In this document: piece after piece, positions 25,779 through 33,676 of the stretch | Layout: each line of letters opens with the position of its first letter | How positions within the stretch are numbered: the stretch's first letter is position 1 | The notes under the pieces: generated by a model | Told to the model about the DNA's origin: nothing | Database searches by the model: none | Seen by the model: the letters and a program-made list of their open reading frames with translations, nothing else | Made by a program: the position numbers and the translations under genes | From: Pseudomonadota bacterium | Lineage (GTDB): Bacteria; Campylobacterota; Campylobacteria; Campylobacterales; Sulfurospirillaceae | Length of the DNA stretch: 64,000 bases | Direction of reading: 5' to 3' | Assembly (NCBI GenBank): GCA_017860615.1 | Contig: JAGDMU010000004.1 | Location: forward strand, 62,001 to 126,000

Positions 25779-26294
25779 GTGTTTTTTCGCTTGATTGTTT
25801 TCGCCTGTTGTCTCAGCACCTTTTTAGGGGCGCATCCGCATGTTTTTATCGACACCAAGGTAAATGTATTGCCAGAAAAGATCGTTTTGACATGGAGTTT
25901 TGATGAGATGAGTTCGGCTATGCTTATGGACGATTACGATAAAAACAAAAATAAAAAACTCGATCCTGATGAAGTGGCTTTTATGGAGAAAGATCACTTT
26001 AGAACATTAGAGCCTTACACCTACTTTACTCATATGTCCGATGGTAAAGATGAGTTTGATCTTAAACGCATTATCGAATTTAACGCCTCTTTTGAGAACA
26101 AAAAGCTTATCTATACCTTTGCGATTCCCAAACCAAAATTTAAAAAATATGAACTGCGTTTTTACGATGCGGAGATGTATGTTGCACTCATTGTCAAAAA
26201 AGAGTGGTTGCACTGTTCTGATGGTATTAAATGTAAAGTGGAGAGTTACGACGCGGACTTTTACTACGCGTATAAAGTCGTTGTCCAAGAGTAA
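25779..26294 (+). CDS. DUF1007 family periplasmic protein (ZevA-like)
   Basis: 171 residues starting at GTG 25779 with AAGGAG upstream; an ATG 3 bp earlier runs straight into a stop in its frame. It has a signal peptide (FRLIVFACCLSTFLGA), then the DUF1007 opening HPHVFIDTKVNVL and an EF-hand-like loop (DYDKNKNKKLDPDEV) similar to that in the previous gene. It is probably the periplasmic partner of the two NicO transporters. Confidence 0.85.
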   Translation: MFFRLIVFACCLSTFLGAHPHVFIDTKVNVLPEKIVLTWSFDEMSSAMLMDDYDKNKNKKLDPDEVAFMEKDHFRTLEPYTYFTHMSDGKDEFDLKRIIEFNASFENKKLIYTFAIPKPKFKKYELRFYDAEMYVALIVKKEWLHCSDGIKCKVESYDADFYYAYKVVVQE

Positions 26295-26317
26295 AGAGAA
26301 GGCATTTTGCCTTCTCT
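26295..26317. terminator. Bidirectional terminator
   Basis: AGAGAAGGC / GCCTTCTCT form a 9-bp stem with loop ATTTT between the convergent DUF1007 gene and the small Cys-rich ORF. Confidence 0.65.
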
Positions 26318-26321
26318 TCGT

Positions 26322-26456
26322 TTAGCACGTGCATTTGCAGAAAAGCAGACGCTCTTTTGCACTTTTTTGAGTCGATGCTTCGACCTTTTCACCTTTTTTT
26401 GATTGATCTAAACGCTCATTTTTGGACTGAGCATAAGCCATCTCGCACGCACTCAT
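26322..26456 (-). CDS. 44-residue Cys-rich small protein coupled to flavodoxin
   Basis: Too short for the ORF track. It starts at an ATG that overlaps the flavodoxin stop (ATGA) and runs 44 codons to TAA. The sequence starts MSACEMAYAQSKNERLDQSK and ends LLFCKCTC, giving a CxCxC tail plus one early Cys, with a Lys/Glu-rich middle. No signal peptide is seen. The overlap, the terminator right after it, and the Cys tail support a real gene. I know no family for it; metal or Fe-S binding, or redox partnering with flavodoxin, is a guess. Confidence 0.55.
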   Translation of the reverse strand: MSACEMAYAQSKNERLDQSKKGEKVEASTQKSAKERLLFCKCTC

Positions 26457-26959
26457 GCGCACTCCTTGAGTGAAGTATTTAACTGTTCGCACCATGTTGC
26501 AATGCGACTGTCTGTCAGTTCACTTTGATTGTCCTCATCAAGGGCAAGCCCTACAAATTTACCGTCAATCACCGAAGCTGAGCTGTCATAAGAGTAGCCT
26601 TTGTCTTCCCATGCGCCAATGACTTTGGCCCCTTTTTCGACCACCGTATCGTATATAAGACGCATACCACTTACAAAATCACTTCCATACCCTTCTTGAT
26701 CCCCTAGCCCAAAGAGTGCTACGATTTTACCACTCAGGTCTGCTGATTTGAGATGACTCATAAAGCTATCCCAGTCATCTTGCAAATCACCATCGTACCA
26801 TGTAGATGTGCCTAAAATGAGCATGTCATATTTGGCAAGATCATCACCATTTTTTAACTTACCCACATCGTAAATATCCGTATTTAAATGTTTTTGAATT
26901 TTCAAAGCCGCATCAGCAGTATTACCATTGGTGCTTCCGTAAAAAACAGCTATTTTCAT
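26453..26959 (-). CDS. fldA: Long-chain flavodoxin
   Basis: 168 residues with the FMN phosphate loop AVFYGSTNGNTADAA, the W-containing loop (LILGTSTWYDGDLQDDW) and the second FMN-binding stretch (LFGLGDQEGYGSDF). It is a soluble electron carrier, often made in place of ferredoxin when iron is short. It lies in an apparently iron-regulated operon with an upstream unknown gene and the downstream Cys-rich ORF. Confidence 0.93.
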   Translation of the reverse strand: MKIAVFYGSTNGNTADAALKIQKHLNTDIYDVGKLKNGDDLAKYDMLILGTSTWYDGDLQDDWDSFMSHLKSADLSGKIVALFGLGDQEGYGSDFVSGMRLIYDTVVEKGAKVIGAWEDKGYSYDSSASVIDGKFVGLALDEDNQSELTDSRIATWCEQLNTSLKECA

Positions 26960-26983
26960 AAACTCATTCTCCTTTATTAAGAT

Positions 26984-27430
26984 TTAGTAGATAGTATAAG
27001 GGACTAATTTTAGGGTGTATTCAATGCCTAAAGCATCGAGTTTTGGACTACGAATAGGCACATGTTTTCTGAAATTTTCATTTCTAGGAAAGAGCAGATA
27101 GATGTGCTTACACTCTTGCGATGCGAGCAGATCAATCGCACGGTTTATCTCTTCATGTGCTTCAAGATCAACCCTATGCTCTATGGTTTTCCAGGTTGGA
27201 TATAAGTGTAATGCCTCTGCACACTCCTCACTTTGAATCACAATGCGTGAGCTCTCTTGCGTAATCGCTTTGTCAGGGTTTTGACGCTTTACGCGACTAA
27301 ACACATGGTGTGTAAAAAGCTCATAACTGTTGATGGTAAAACAAAGATTGGGATGCTTTGCAAGCAATGCCAAATCTTCTTTATCAAAACGTTTACTGAT
27401 TTCGTGTAGGGTTGAATGCACTTCGGACAT
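26984..27430 (-). CDS. Conserved-looking soluble protein upstream of flavodoxin
   Basis: 148 residues, no signal peptide or membrane helix, two or three internal Cys, and a mixed alpha/beta pattern (HIYLLFPRNENFRKHVPI near the C-terminus). I do not recognise a domain. A small unknown gene next to the flavodoxin gene in an iron-regulated unit is also known in Campylobacter jejuni, so this may be its counterpart; that is recalled context, not alignment. It is the first gene after a Fur-like box and starts at an ATG with GAGGTG upstream. Confidence 0.65.
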   Translation of the reverse strand: MSEVHSTLHEISKRFDKEDLALLAKHPNLCFTINSYELFTHHVFSRVKRQNPDKAITQESSRIVIQSEECAEALHLYPTWKTIEHRVDLEAHEEINRAIDLLASQECKHIYLLFPRNENFRKHVPIRSPKLDALGIEYTLKLVPYTIY

Positions 27431-27455
27431 CGGTCACCTCTTTTTGTTTTTGAAA

Positions 27456-27470
27456 TGATAACCGTTTTCA
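27456..27470. promoter_or_regulatory. Fur-box-like site upstream of the flavodoxin operon
   Basis: TGATAACCGTTTTCA matches the 7-1-7 Fur pattern at 11 of 14 positions, 25 bp before the first gene of the flavodoxin operon. Confidence 0.5.
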
Positions 27471-27537
27471 AATAAGAAGTCAATATCTTTTTATTCAATT
27501 CGCTGTAAAATATATTTTTTACTTATGAGGAGCCGTT

Positions 27538-28164
27538 ATGCCACTGGATCTTTGGACGTTTTTAATCGCTATTACCGTGCTTACAATGACCCCAGGCGCG
27601 GACACGATGATTGTTATTCGCAACACACTAAGAGGTGGAGTGAAAGATGGATTGGTGTCAAGCTTAGGGATTTGTTCAGGTCTTTTTGTGCACGCGACAC
27701 TTTCAGCAGTGGGTATTTCAGCGATTTTACTCTACTCTGCAACTGCTTTTACTTTTTTAAAAACATTGGGGGCACTCTATTTACTCTGGCTAGGCTTTAG
27801 CTCCTTAAAATCATTTTGGAATGCAAAAAGAGTCCATCAAACACCTGTTGCACAAAAAGTATTTTCTTTTAGAATCTCTTTGCAAGAGGGCTTTTTATCG
27901 AACGTACTTAATCCTAAAGCAGTTATTTTTTACATGGCATTTTTGCCACAGTTTATCTCACATGAACATTCAGCGCTGATGCAGTCACTTTTTTTAGCGC
28001 TCTTACATTTTAGTATCGCAACACTCTGGCAAGCGATATTAATCTATACGATTGTTTCAGCCAATGGTTTTATCACGAAAAAAAACGTACGCCAAAGTCT
28101 CGATGCCATTTCTGGCATCGTTATGATAGGTCTTGGCATCCGACTTTTTTTAGAAAAGCGTTAA
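27538..28164 (+). CDS. LysE/RhtB-family exporter
   Basis: 208 residues with six predicted membrane helices and the family opening TMTPGADTMIVIRNTLRGG; NVLNPKAVIFYMAFLPQFI is the second signature. Members export amino acids or homoserine lactones; the substrate is unknown. GAGGAG precedes the ATG. It ends convergently with the next gene, sharing TTAA so that both TAA stops overlap. Confidence 0.88.
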   Translation: MPLDLWTFLIAITVLTMTPGADTMIVIRNTLRGGVKDGLVSSLGICSGLFVHATLSAVGISAILLYSATAFTFLKTLGALYLLWLGFSSLKSFWNAKRVHQTPVAQKVFSFRISLQEGFLSNVLNPKAVIFYMAFLPQFISHEHSALMQSLFLALLHFSIATLWQAILIYTIVSANGFITKKNVRQSLDAISGIVMIGLGIRLFLEKR

Positions 28165-28979
28165 GCGAGTATCTTTCTCAAAGAGCTCTCTAAATCAGGG
28201 TATCGAAAGACAAACCCTTTTTCTAAAAGCGCCTTCGGATAAGCTTCTTTACTATCAAGTAGCACGGTTGAGCCTTCGCCAAAAAGCATTTTGATGATAA
28301 AAGAAGGGACAGGAATAAACGTTGGTCGATGTAGTACTTTTCCTAAGATTTTGGTAAAGTGAAAATTGGTAAGTGGTTCTGGAGCCGTCGCGTTAAAAAT
28401 GCCCTCACACTTTTGCTCTAACACAAACGCATAGATGGAAACCAAATCATCAAGGTCAATCCAACTGGTCACCATTCTTCCATCACCTATAATGCCTCCA
28501 AGCCCCATCTTAAAGGCTGGAAGCATCTTCTCCAGTGCTCCTCCATCACGCCCTAAAACCACACCAAAACGTAAAATGGTTGTGCGTTTTGTGCATTTCT
28601 GAGCCTCATGCTCCCACGCAAGGGCAAGTTGTCCTAAAAAATCTTCCCCAAATTTTTGGGTACTTTCATCACATGGAATGTTGTTAGGATAAATGCCCAC
28701 CGCAGAAGTAGAGATAAAATGCTCCACATCACTTTGATTGATCGCCTCAACCAATTTTTTGGTTGTATCTATACGGCTTGAGTACAGCACTTTTTTATAC
28801 GCTTCATCCCACTTGGCCACAATCGGAGCACCCGCAAGATTAAACACCGCTTGTACCCCTACAAGCTTTTGACGAATCGCTTCAACATCATCACCACGTT
28901 CAATGACCACAAAATCAGGAAATCTCTGTTTTAACGCATTGGCAACAAATCCACTTGCCCCACTCATCGCTACTTTCAT
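28161..28979 (-). CDS. TIGR01777-type NAD(P)-dependent epimerase/SDR protein (YfcH-like)
   Basis: 272 residues with the nucleotide-binding start AMSGASGFVANALKQRFP, NLAGAPIVAKWDEAYK, the STSAVGIYP segment and a C-terminal domain of the TIGR01777 type (FNATAPEPLTNFHFTKILGKVLHRP). The enzymatic role of this family is not established. It starts 1 bp after the NosL-like gene stop, so it may be the last gene of that operon. Confidence 0.85.
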   Translation of the reverse strand: MKVAMSGASGFVANALKQRFPDFVVIERGDDVEAIRQKLVGVQAVFNLAGAPIVAKWDEAYKKVLYSSRIDTTKKLVEAINQSDVEHFISTSAVGIYPNNIPCDESTQKFGEDFLGQLALAWEHEAQKCTKRTTILRFGVVLGRDGGALEKMLPAFKMGLGGIIGDGRMVTSWIDLDDLVSIYAFVLEQKCEGIFNATAPEPLTNFHFTKILGKVLHRPTFIPVPSFIIKMLFGEGSTVLLDSKEAYPKALLEKGFVFRYPDLESSLRKILA

Positions 28980-28980
28980 C

Positions 28981-29487
28981 TTAGTGTCCTTTTAAATGGT
29001 GTCGAATTTTTGGGTCGCTCATATTTTCACCCCTGAGCATACGAAGGCGCATTTCATTAAAGTCTATCATACCCTCTTTTAAACTTTCATACGCTCCAAA
29101 TCCATAATGCATCGGCGTTTCATCATCACTGTTATAACTTGCTTTTAAAGCATCAATATAACGATTACTATCGTTACTAAACACCCAAAACGTAATGGTG
29201 TGTGGCTCTATCTTTTGCTCTTTTAACCATAAAATGGCACACCCAATATCATCAAAAAAGTGAGTTTTTAAATCGTTTGTTATAATTTGGGCTGTGTTTT
29301 TTTTACCCACAAGGTACATATGACACTGTGGGCATTGCACCGTATTGTCTTTAAAGTCTAGCGGAACCCTCTCTTTATTGGTAATGTCTGTGGGTAGCTG
29401 ATTTTTAAGATGCAGCGTGTAAAAAAGTCCCCCCAGCGCTAAAAGTGGAAACACAATAAGAATGCCAATTAAAATATTTTTTTTCAA
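28981..29487 (-). CDS. NosL-like membrane-anchored protein with CPQCHM motif
   Basis: 168 residues: an N-terminal membrane anchor (ILIGILIVFPLLALGGLFY), then VQCPQCHMYLVGK, a CxxCxM motif as in the copper-binding NosL lipoproteins, and a NosL-like C-terminal half (FFDDIGCAILWL, TPMHYGFGAYESLKEG). NosL delivers Cu(I) during nitrous oxide reductase assembly. No nosZ is in the window, so the client is unknown. It overlaps the upstream membrane gene by 4 bp, an arrangement repeated with a paralogue at 62.8 kb. Confidence 0.75.
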   Translation of the reverse strand: MKKNILIGILIVFPLLALGGLFYTLHLKNQLPTDITNKERVPLDFKDNTVQCPQCHMYLVGKKNTAQIITNDLKTHFFDDIGCAILWLKEQKIEPHTITFWVFSNDSNRYIDALKASYNSDDETPMHYGFGAYESLKEGMIDFNEMRLRMLRGENMSDPKIRHHLKGH

Positions 29488-30443
29488 AGCCAGACTCCAT
29501 TACGTATAAAATAAACAATCGGGTAGAGTGAAATGATGACAACATAGAGCGTATTAAAGCCCACAGAGAGCTTACTAAAACGCATCTTCTCTTTGGAAAT
29601 AAGCGATAACATCGCTCCACCCATCCCATAAAAGGTTCCTAAAAACAGCAATGTGTAAAGCAGATACCCCACATAATAATAGTCCTTTTGCAACAAACAA
29701 AACGGACAGCGGTGTGTAGGAAGTTCATACACATAAGGGCTAAAGAAGACAATCAAAGCGATAATCGCAAAGATAAGAAACATCGCATTGGAGAAGAGGA
29801 TTAACACATTATGTTTCAGCCAAAAAGCCAGTAAACTCATCGCAAAAAAACCATAAAAGAGGCCAACCCACAGCAATTCATCCACCACAAAGAGCAATGA
29901 GATGTACGAACTACTGGCAGCGGAGAAAAGCGTGCCACAACAGCTCACGATTTTACTGATATTAAGACTTACAAAAAAAGCTATTTCAAGCCCAATTTCC
30001 ACAAATAAAGGAAAAGAAAACGCCACAAAAAGGATAAATTTAAGCCGTGTATAGGGTAGCTTTTCACAACGCATATCCGCATAATGAAGCAGTAACCAAA
30101 ACCCAAAGAGATAGAGATTGAAAAGTTTAAAAAGTGTGAGATAAAGCCCAAAATCCACCGAATTGACAACACCACTGGCACACATCGCCCCTGCTATGAT
30201 GTTGGAAAGCTTATCGCAGGTGTAGATAAAAAAGAGGAACAGAGGCAGTTTGAGCATAAAGATGTATTTGATGATGGTCGCAACCAGATAGCTCTGTTTG
30301 GTAAGGCTGTACTGAAGCGGTGTACTTGCGTCATTATTCCAATACAGTGCGAGCCTAAACGAGAGAAAAAAAGCAATCACACCAAAGAAAAGGAAAATGG
30401 TGTCTAGTGTTAAGAGTGCGATAATCTCAGGCGTCAAGCTCAT
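29484..30443 (-). CDS. Polytopic membrane protein with conserved CPFC motif
   Basis: 319 residues with about eight membrane helices. No named family recognised. Three cysteine sites are shared with the paralogue at the right end of the window: GAMCASGVV, a CC pair (IVSCCGTLF) and the loop YELPTHRCPFCLLQKDYYYVGY. The CPxC site next to a helix recalls DsbB-type redox sites or a metal-transfer site; this is inference. It overlaps the ABC ATPase gene by 4 bp and the NosL-like gene by 4 bp. Confidence 0.7.
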   Translation of the reverse strand: MSLTPEIIALLTLDTIFLFFGVIAFFLSFRLALYWNNDASTPLQYSLTKQSYLVATIIKYIFMLKLPLFLFFIYTCDKLSNIIAGAMCASGVVNSVDFGLYLTLFKLFNLYLFGFWLLLHYADMRCEKLPYTRLKFILFVAFSFPLFVEIGLEIAFFVSLNISKIVSCCGTLFSAASSSYISLLFVVDELLWVGLFYGFFAMSLLAFWLKHNVLILFSNAMFLIFAIIALIVFFSPYVYELPTHRCPFCLLQKDYYYVGYLLYTLLFLGTFYGMGGAMLSLISKEKMRFSKLSVGFNTLYVVIISLYPIVYFIRNGVWL

Positions 30444-31108
30444 AAAATCATCTCACCATTTTTAATCTCAATAATGCGATCTACAAACGGCAGTTCAAAA
30501 AAGAGCGGATCATGCGTTGCAATGAGTAAGGTCACGCCACTGTGTTTCAATGCTTCAAGCGAGGCTATGAGTTCACGTGAAAGTGTTTCATCGAGGTTCG
30601 CCGTTGGCTCATCCGCAAGAATGATGGAAGGGTTATTGACCAAAGCCCTTGCAATGGCGACGCGTTGCTGTTCGCCCCCTGAGAGACGGTTAACCCGCAT
30701 TTTGGCTTTATGAGCGATACCGCATTGCTCCATGGCTATTTTGGCTTTTTCTTCTAAAATGCGCACAGGCAAATTTTCAGGAATCAGTGGGGCTATCACA
30801 TTCTCAAGTGCTGAGAGATAAGGGATAAGATGAAATTTTTGGAAAATGAACCCAATTTTTTCACGCCTTAACTGCGCACTAAAGGATTCAGGTAATTTAG
30901 AGATCTCTTTACCCTCCACACTGATTGTTCCACTGCTTGGTTGCATCAGTCCTGCAATGAGGGAGAGCAAGGTACTCTTTCCACTGCCACTTGAGCCTTT
31001 AAGCACCACGCATTCACCCTTTTTAATCTCCAAAGAGACCTTTTTAAGCGCATGGGCTTCTTCATCCCCTTGCATAAACTGTTTGCATACCTCGTGAAGG
31101 ACTATCAT
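30440..31108 (-). CDS. ABC transporter ATPase (MacB/LolD type)
   Basis: 222 residues with Walker A (LKGSSGSGKSTLLSLIAG), Q-loop (GFIFQKFHLIPYLSALENV), signature (NRLSGGEQQRVAIARAL) and Walker B (SIILADEPTANLDE). It belongs to the MacB/LolD/FtsE group, which works with FtsX-type permeases on lipoproteins, peptides or cell-envelope tasks and not on simple solute import. It overlaps its permease gene by 4 bp. Confidence 0.9.
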   Translation of the reverse strand: MIVLHEVCKQFMQGDEEAHALKKVSLEIKKGECVVLKGSSGSGKSTLLSLIAGLMQPSSGTISVEGKEISKLPESFSAQLRREKIGFIFQKFHLIPYLSALENVIAPLIPENLPVRILEEKAKIAMEQCGIAHKAKMRVNRLSGGEQQRVAIARALVNNPSIILADEPTANLDETLSRELIASLEALKHSGVTLLIATHDPLFFELPFVDRIIEIKNGEMIL

Positions 31109-32292
31109 CGCATCACCTCGTCAGCATCAAGTGTTGAAGCTCTCCACGCAGGAATGAGTGTGGCTGCAATGTAGATGGGCACACTGAGCAAAAAGAGTAA
31201 AATCAGCATCGAAACATCCACACTAAAGGGAAGCGCAAAAGAGGGTTTTAATGCAGAATAGCCCATAAAAAGGTTACGTAAAAACGATGCTTGCAGAGCA
31301 TACACATAAAAAAGTGAACAGGTAATGCCCACAAAGAATGCACTCAAAGAGAGGGTAAAGCTCTCATAGAACTTCTCTTTTAAAATGTCATCACTGCTCC
31401 AACCAATGGCTTTTAAAATACCAATCTCCTTCTTCTCTTCAGAACTTAACCCACTGGTTTTATCGTAAATGATGATAAAAAAGGCAAACGCACAGATGCT
31501 AAAGAGCGCTAAAAAGAAGCCACTTTTATAATCAAAAATATTCTGGTAACTCACCCTGATGTCATCTTGGGTAATGGCTCGCATATCAGGATAGCGTTCA
31601 TTGATTTTTTGCACGATGGTAGGGATTTCTTTGACATTGGCAACTTTAACGATGATATCGGTGGCTTTGCTTTTATCCATTCCAAAAATAGCGTAGGCAA
31701 GCTTTTTAGGAAGGATGATAAGATCATTGGATTCTAACGCCAAATCAGAGTGAAAGACACCCGCGATATGAACTCTTTGCCATTTACCTTCACTGGTGAT
31801 AAAGTTAAAAAACTCGGTGTAGTAATTCTCACTCAAAATCTTTTGAACACCCTCACCAATGATCATGCCATTCTCTTTTTCAAGCAGTTTGATGTCAAAA
31901 CGCTGTGTGAGTGTAGAGAGTGTTGCGGAGTACTGCTCTTCATACGCATCAATGCCGACAATGGAGAAGTTAACGCCTGCGGGTTTAAAGTAGTAGTAAC
32001 CCCATACACGAGGCGTCACGGCTGAAATACCCTCAATATCTAAGAGTGCTTCTACTCGTTCTAAAGGTACATCGCTCTGTTTGCCAGCGATAAAACGCTG
32101 CAAAGTAATTTGGGGTAAGGTTTTAAGGGTGGTGTTTAGCTCCAGTTTAATCGCATCCGCAATCATCAAAACCGAAGCGAGGACGAAAATAAGCAGGCTT
32201 AAGATAAAGAAGATGAAAAAGCTTTTGCCAAAGCGGCGCATTAAAGAGCGGATGGCGTAATCAAGCAGGAGAAAGTTAGGTTTAAAAAACAC
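31105..32292 (-). CDS. FtsX/MacB-type ABC permease
   Basis: 395 residues: one N-terminal helix (FIFFILSLLIFVLASVLMIADA), a periplasmic MacB-like domain of about 200 residues, and three C-terminal helices (LALFSICAFAFFIIIYD, LSLSAFFVGITCSLFYVY, MLILLFLLSVPIYIAATLIPAW). The motif EEKKEIGILKAIGWSSDDI is typical of FtsX permeases. With the ATPase it forms the transporter of this cluster. The substrate is unknown. Confidence 0.85.
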   Translation of the reverse strand: MFFKPNFLLLDYAIRSLMRRFGKSFFIFFILSLLIFVLASVLMIADAIKLELNTTLKTLPQITLQRFIAGKQSDVPLERVEALLDIEGISAVTPRVWGYYYFKPAGVNFSIVGIDAYEEQYSATLSTLTQRFDIKLLEKENGMIIGEGVQKILSENYYTEFFNFITSEGKWQRVHIAGVFHSDLALESNDLIILPKKLAYAIFGMDKSKATDIIVKVANVKEIPTIVQKINERYPDMRAITQDDIRVSYQNIFDYKSGFFLALFSICAFAFFIIIYDKTSGLSSEEKKEIGILKAIGWSSDDILKEKFYESFTLSLSAFFVGITCSLFYVYALQASFLRNLFMGYSALKPSFALPFSVDVSMLILLFLLSVPIYIAATLIPAWRASTLDADEVMR

Positions 32293-32593
32293 GTTCTATC
32301 CTTGAAGGATGCATATAAGGCGCATAACGATAGACAAAGGTAGAGGGAAAATACTCTAACAGTTCAGGCGATTCGTTAAAGTAGGCAAACACTCCACTTA
32401 GGCTTCGATGACGCACATAGTGTGCTTCATTCACAAGGGCTAAATCGGGTAAGCCTACAAGTCCACTTAAGGTCTCTTTTTGTGTTATTTTTTCTGGGCT
32501 TAATGCGTGTGCGGAAGAAAAGTAAAATACCTGTGCCATTAATGTGACACCAAGCATGAATAACAGTGCAAAAAACGTGTATCTAGCGTGCAT
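32282..32593 (-). CDS. Small exported or membrane-anchored protein of the ABC cluster
   Basis: 103 residues: an N-terminal helix (FFALLFMLGVTLMAQVFYF) acting as a signal or anchor, then about 75 residues outside (LSGLVGLPDLALVNEAHYVRHRSLSGVFAYF). No family recognised and no Cys. It is the first gene of the leftward run, overlaps the permease gene by 11 bp and has AAGGAGAAGT before its ATG. It may be the substrate-contacting or accessory part of the transporter. Confidence 0.65.
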   Translation of the reverse strand: MHARYTFFALLFMLGVTLMAQVFYFSSAHALSPEKITQKETLSGLVGLPDLALVNEAHYVRHRSLSGVFAYFNESPELLEYFPSTFVYRYAPYMHPSRIERVF

Positions 32594-32705
32594 TACTTCT
32601 CCTTAACCTAAGAGAAGATTGTACCACAGCAGGGCACTTTTATCAATACCCTCTAAGGCGTATTGGAATACAATAAACAGACAAAACGTGTTTTAAAGGA
32701 TAGGT

Positions 32706-33329
32706 ATGGAACTTGATATTTGGTTAACGATGCTTGTCGCATCTATCTTGATTAGCGTCTCCCCAGGAGCGGGTGCGGTGGTTTCGATGAACTATGGACT
32801 TAAATACGGACTGAAACGCTCTTATGCTGCTATTATGGGGCTTCAAGTAGGTCTTTTTGTGCAAACGTTTGTCGTAGTCATCGGACTTGGTTCACTCATT
32901 ATGAGCTCATTGCTTCTTTTTAACATTATCAAATGGATTGGTGTTGTTTATTTGGTCTTCTTAGGCGTGATGAAGTTTATCGAAAAGCCACACTTGCCTG
33001 ATGATACGGCTAATATCAAGGCGTTTTCCGCCTCAAAAGCGTTTATTCAAGCCACACTGATTAACCTCACCAACATCAAAGCAACGGTTTTTTTGGTGGC
33101 ATTCATTCCCCAATTTTTAAATCCAAATGAGCCTCTTTTAGGGCAGTTTGTCATCATCTGTGCCACATTGATTGGCGTTGACATCATCGTGATGACAGGC
33201 TATAGCTCTTTGGCTTCAAAGCTCAAACATGTCATCAAATCCATTCGTGCGATTCAGATTCAAAACAGACTTACAGGTGCTTTTTTACTCTTGGCAGCCT
33301 TTTTTATCTCGACTGCCAAACGCGCTTAA
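32706..33329 (+). CDS. LysE/RhtB-family exporter
   Basis: 207 residues with about six helices and the opening SVSPGAGAVVSMNYGLKYG; NLTNIKATVFLVAFIPQFL is the second signature. It is only moderately similar to the exporter at 27.5 kb and so not a recent duplicate. It diverges from the ABC cluster and ends convergently with the next gene by sharing TTAA. Confidence 0.88.
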   Translation: MELDIWLTMLVASILISVSPGAGAVVSMNYGLKYGLKRSYAAIMGLQVGLFVQTFVVVIGLGSLIMSSLLLFNIIKWIGVVYLVFLGVMKFIEKPHLPDDTANIKAFSASKAFIQATLINLTNIKATVFLVAFIPQFLNPNEPLLGQFVIICATLIGVDIIVMTGYSSLASKLKHVIKSIRAIQIQNRLTGAFLLLAAFFISTAKRA

Positions 33330-33667
33330 CTAAATTTTTTGGTGTAAACTTCTTCATCAAACCCGACTAAAAGCGCTCCATCTTCACACTCAACGATGGG
33401 GCGTTTAAACAGCAACTGCTCTCTTAAAAGCCAGCTTCTTTTTTCAACATCACTGATCTCTTTGGTTAATCCCAAGGTTTTAAACTTCGTTCCTTTGGTA
33501 TTGAAAAGAATAGACATAGGCTGAGAACTAAGCCACTCTGTAAGTTTTGCTTCGCTGATTTGTGTGCTTTTAAGATCAACAAACGTATAAGGAACCACCT
33601 TCGCTTTAAAAAATGCTATCGCTTTTTTTACACTGCCACACGTCGTAATACCATACACTTTAATCAT
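33326..33667 (-). CDS. ArsC/Spx-family thioredoxin-fold protein (YffB-like)
   Basis: 113 residues with a single redox Cys in ITTCGSVKKAIAFFK and the downstream RPIVE motif (LFKRPIVECEDG) typical of ArsC/Spx/YffB proteins. The second Cys of a CxxC is absent, as expected for this family. True arsenate reduction is not implied. It stands alone 9 bp after the cyclase gene on the same strand. Confidence 0.85.
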   Translation of the reverse strand: MIKVYGITTCGSVKKAIAFFKAKVVPYTFVDLKSTQISEAKLTEWLSSQPMSILFNTKGTKFKTLGLTKEISDVEKRSWLLREQLLFKRPIVECEDGALLVGFDEEVYTKKFS

Positions 33668-33676
33668 ACACTCTCC

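Noticed and set aside
28981-32593. Reading the cluster as a standard nos (nitrous oxide reductase) operon
   Set aside because: The ATPase and permease are MacB/FtsX-like, not NosF/NosY-like, and nosZ, nosD, nosG and nosH are not seen.
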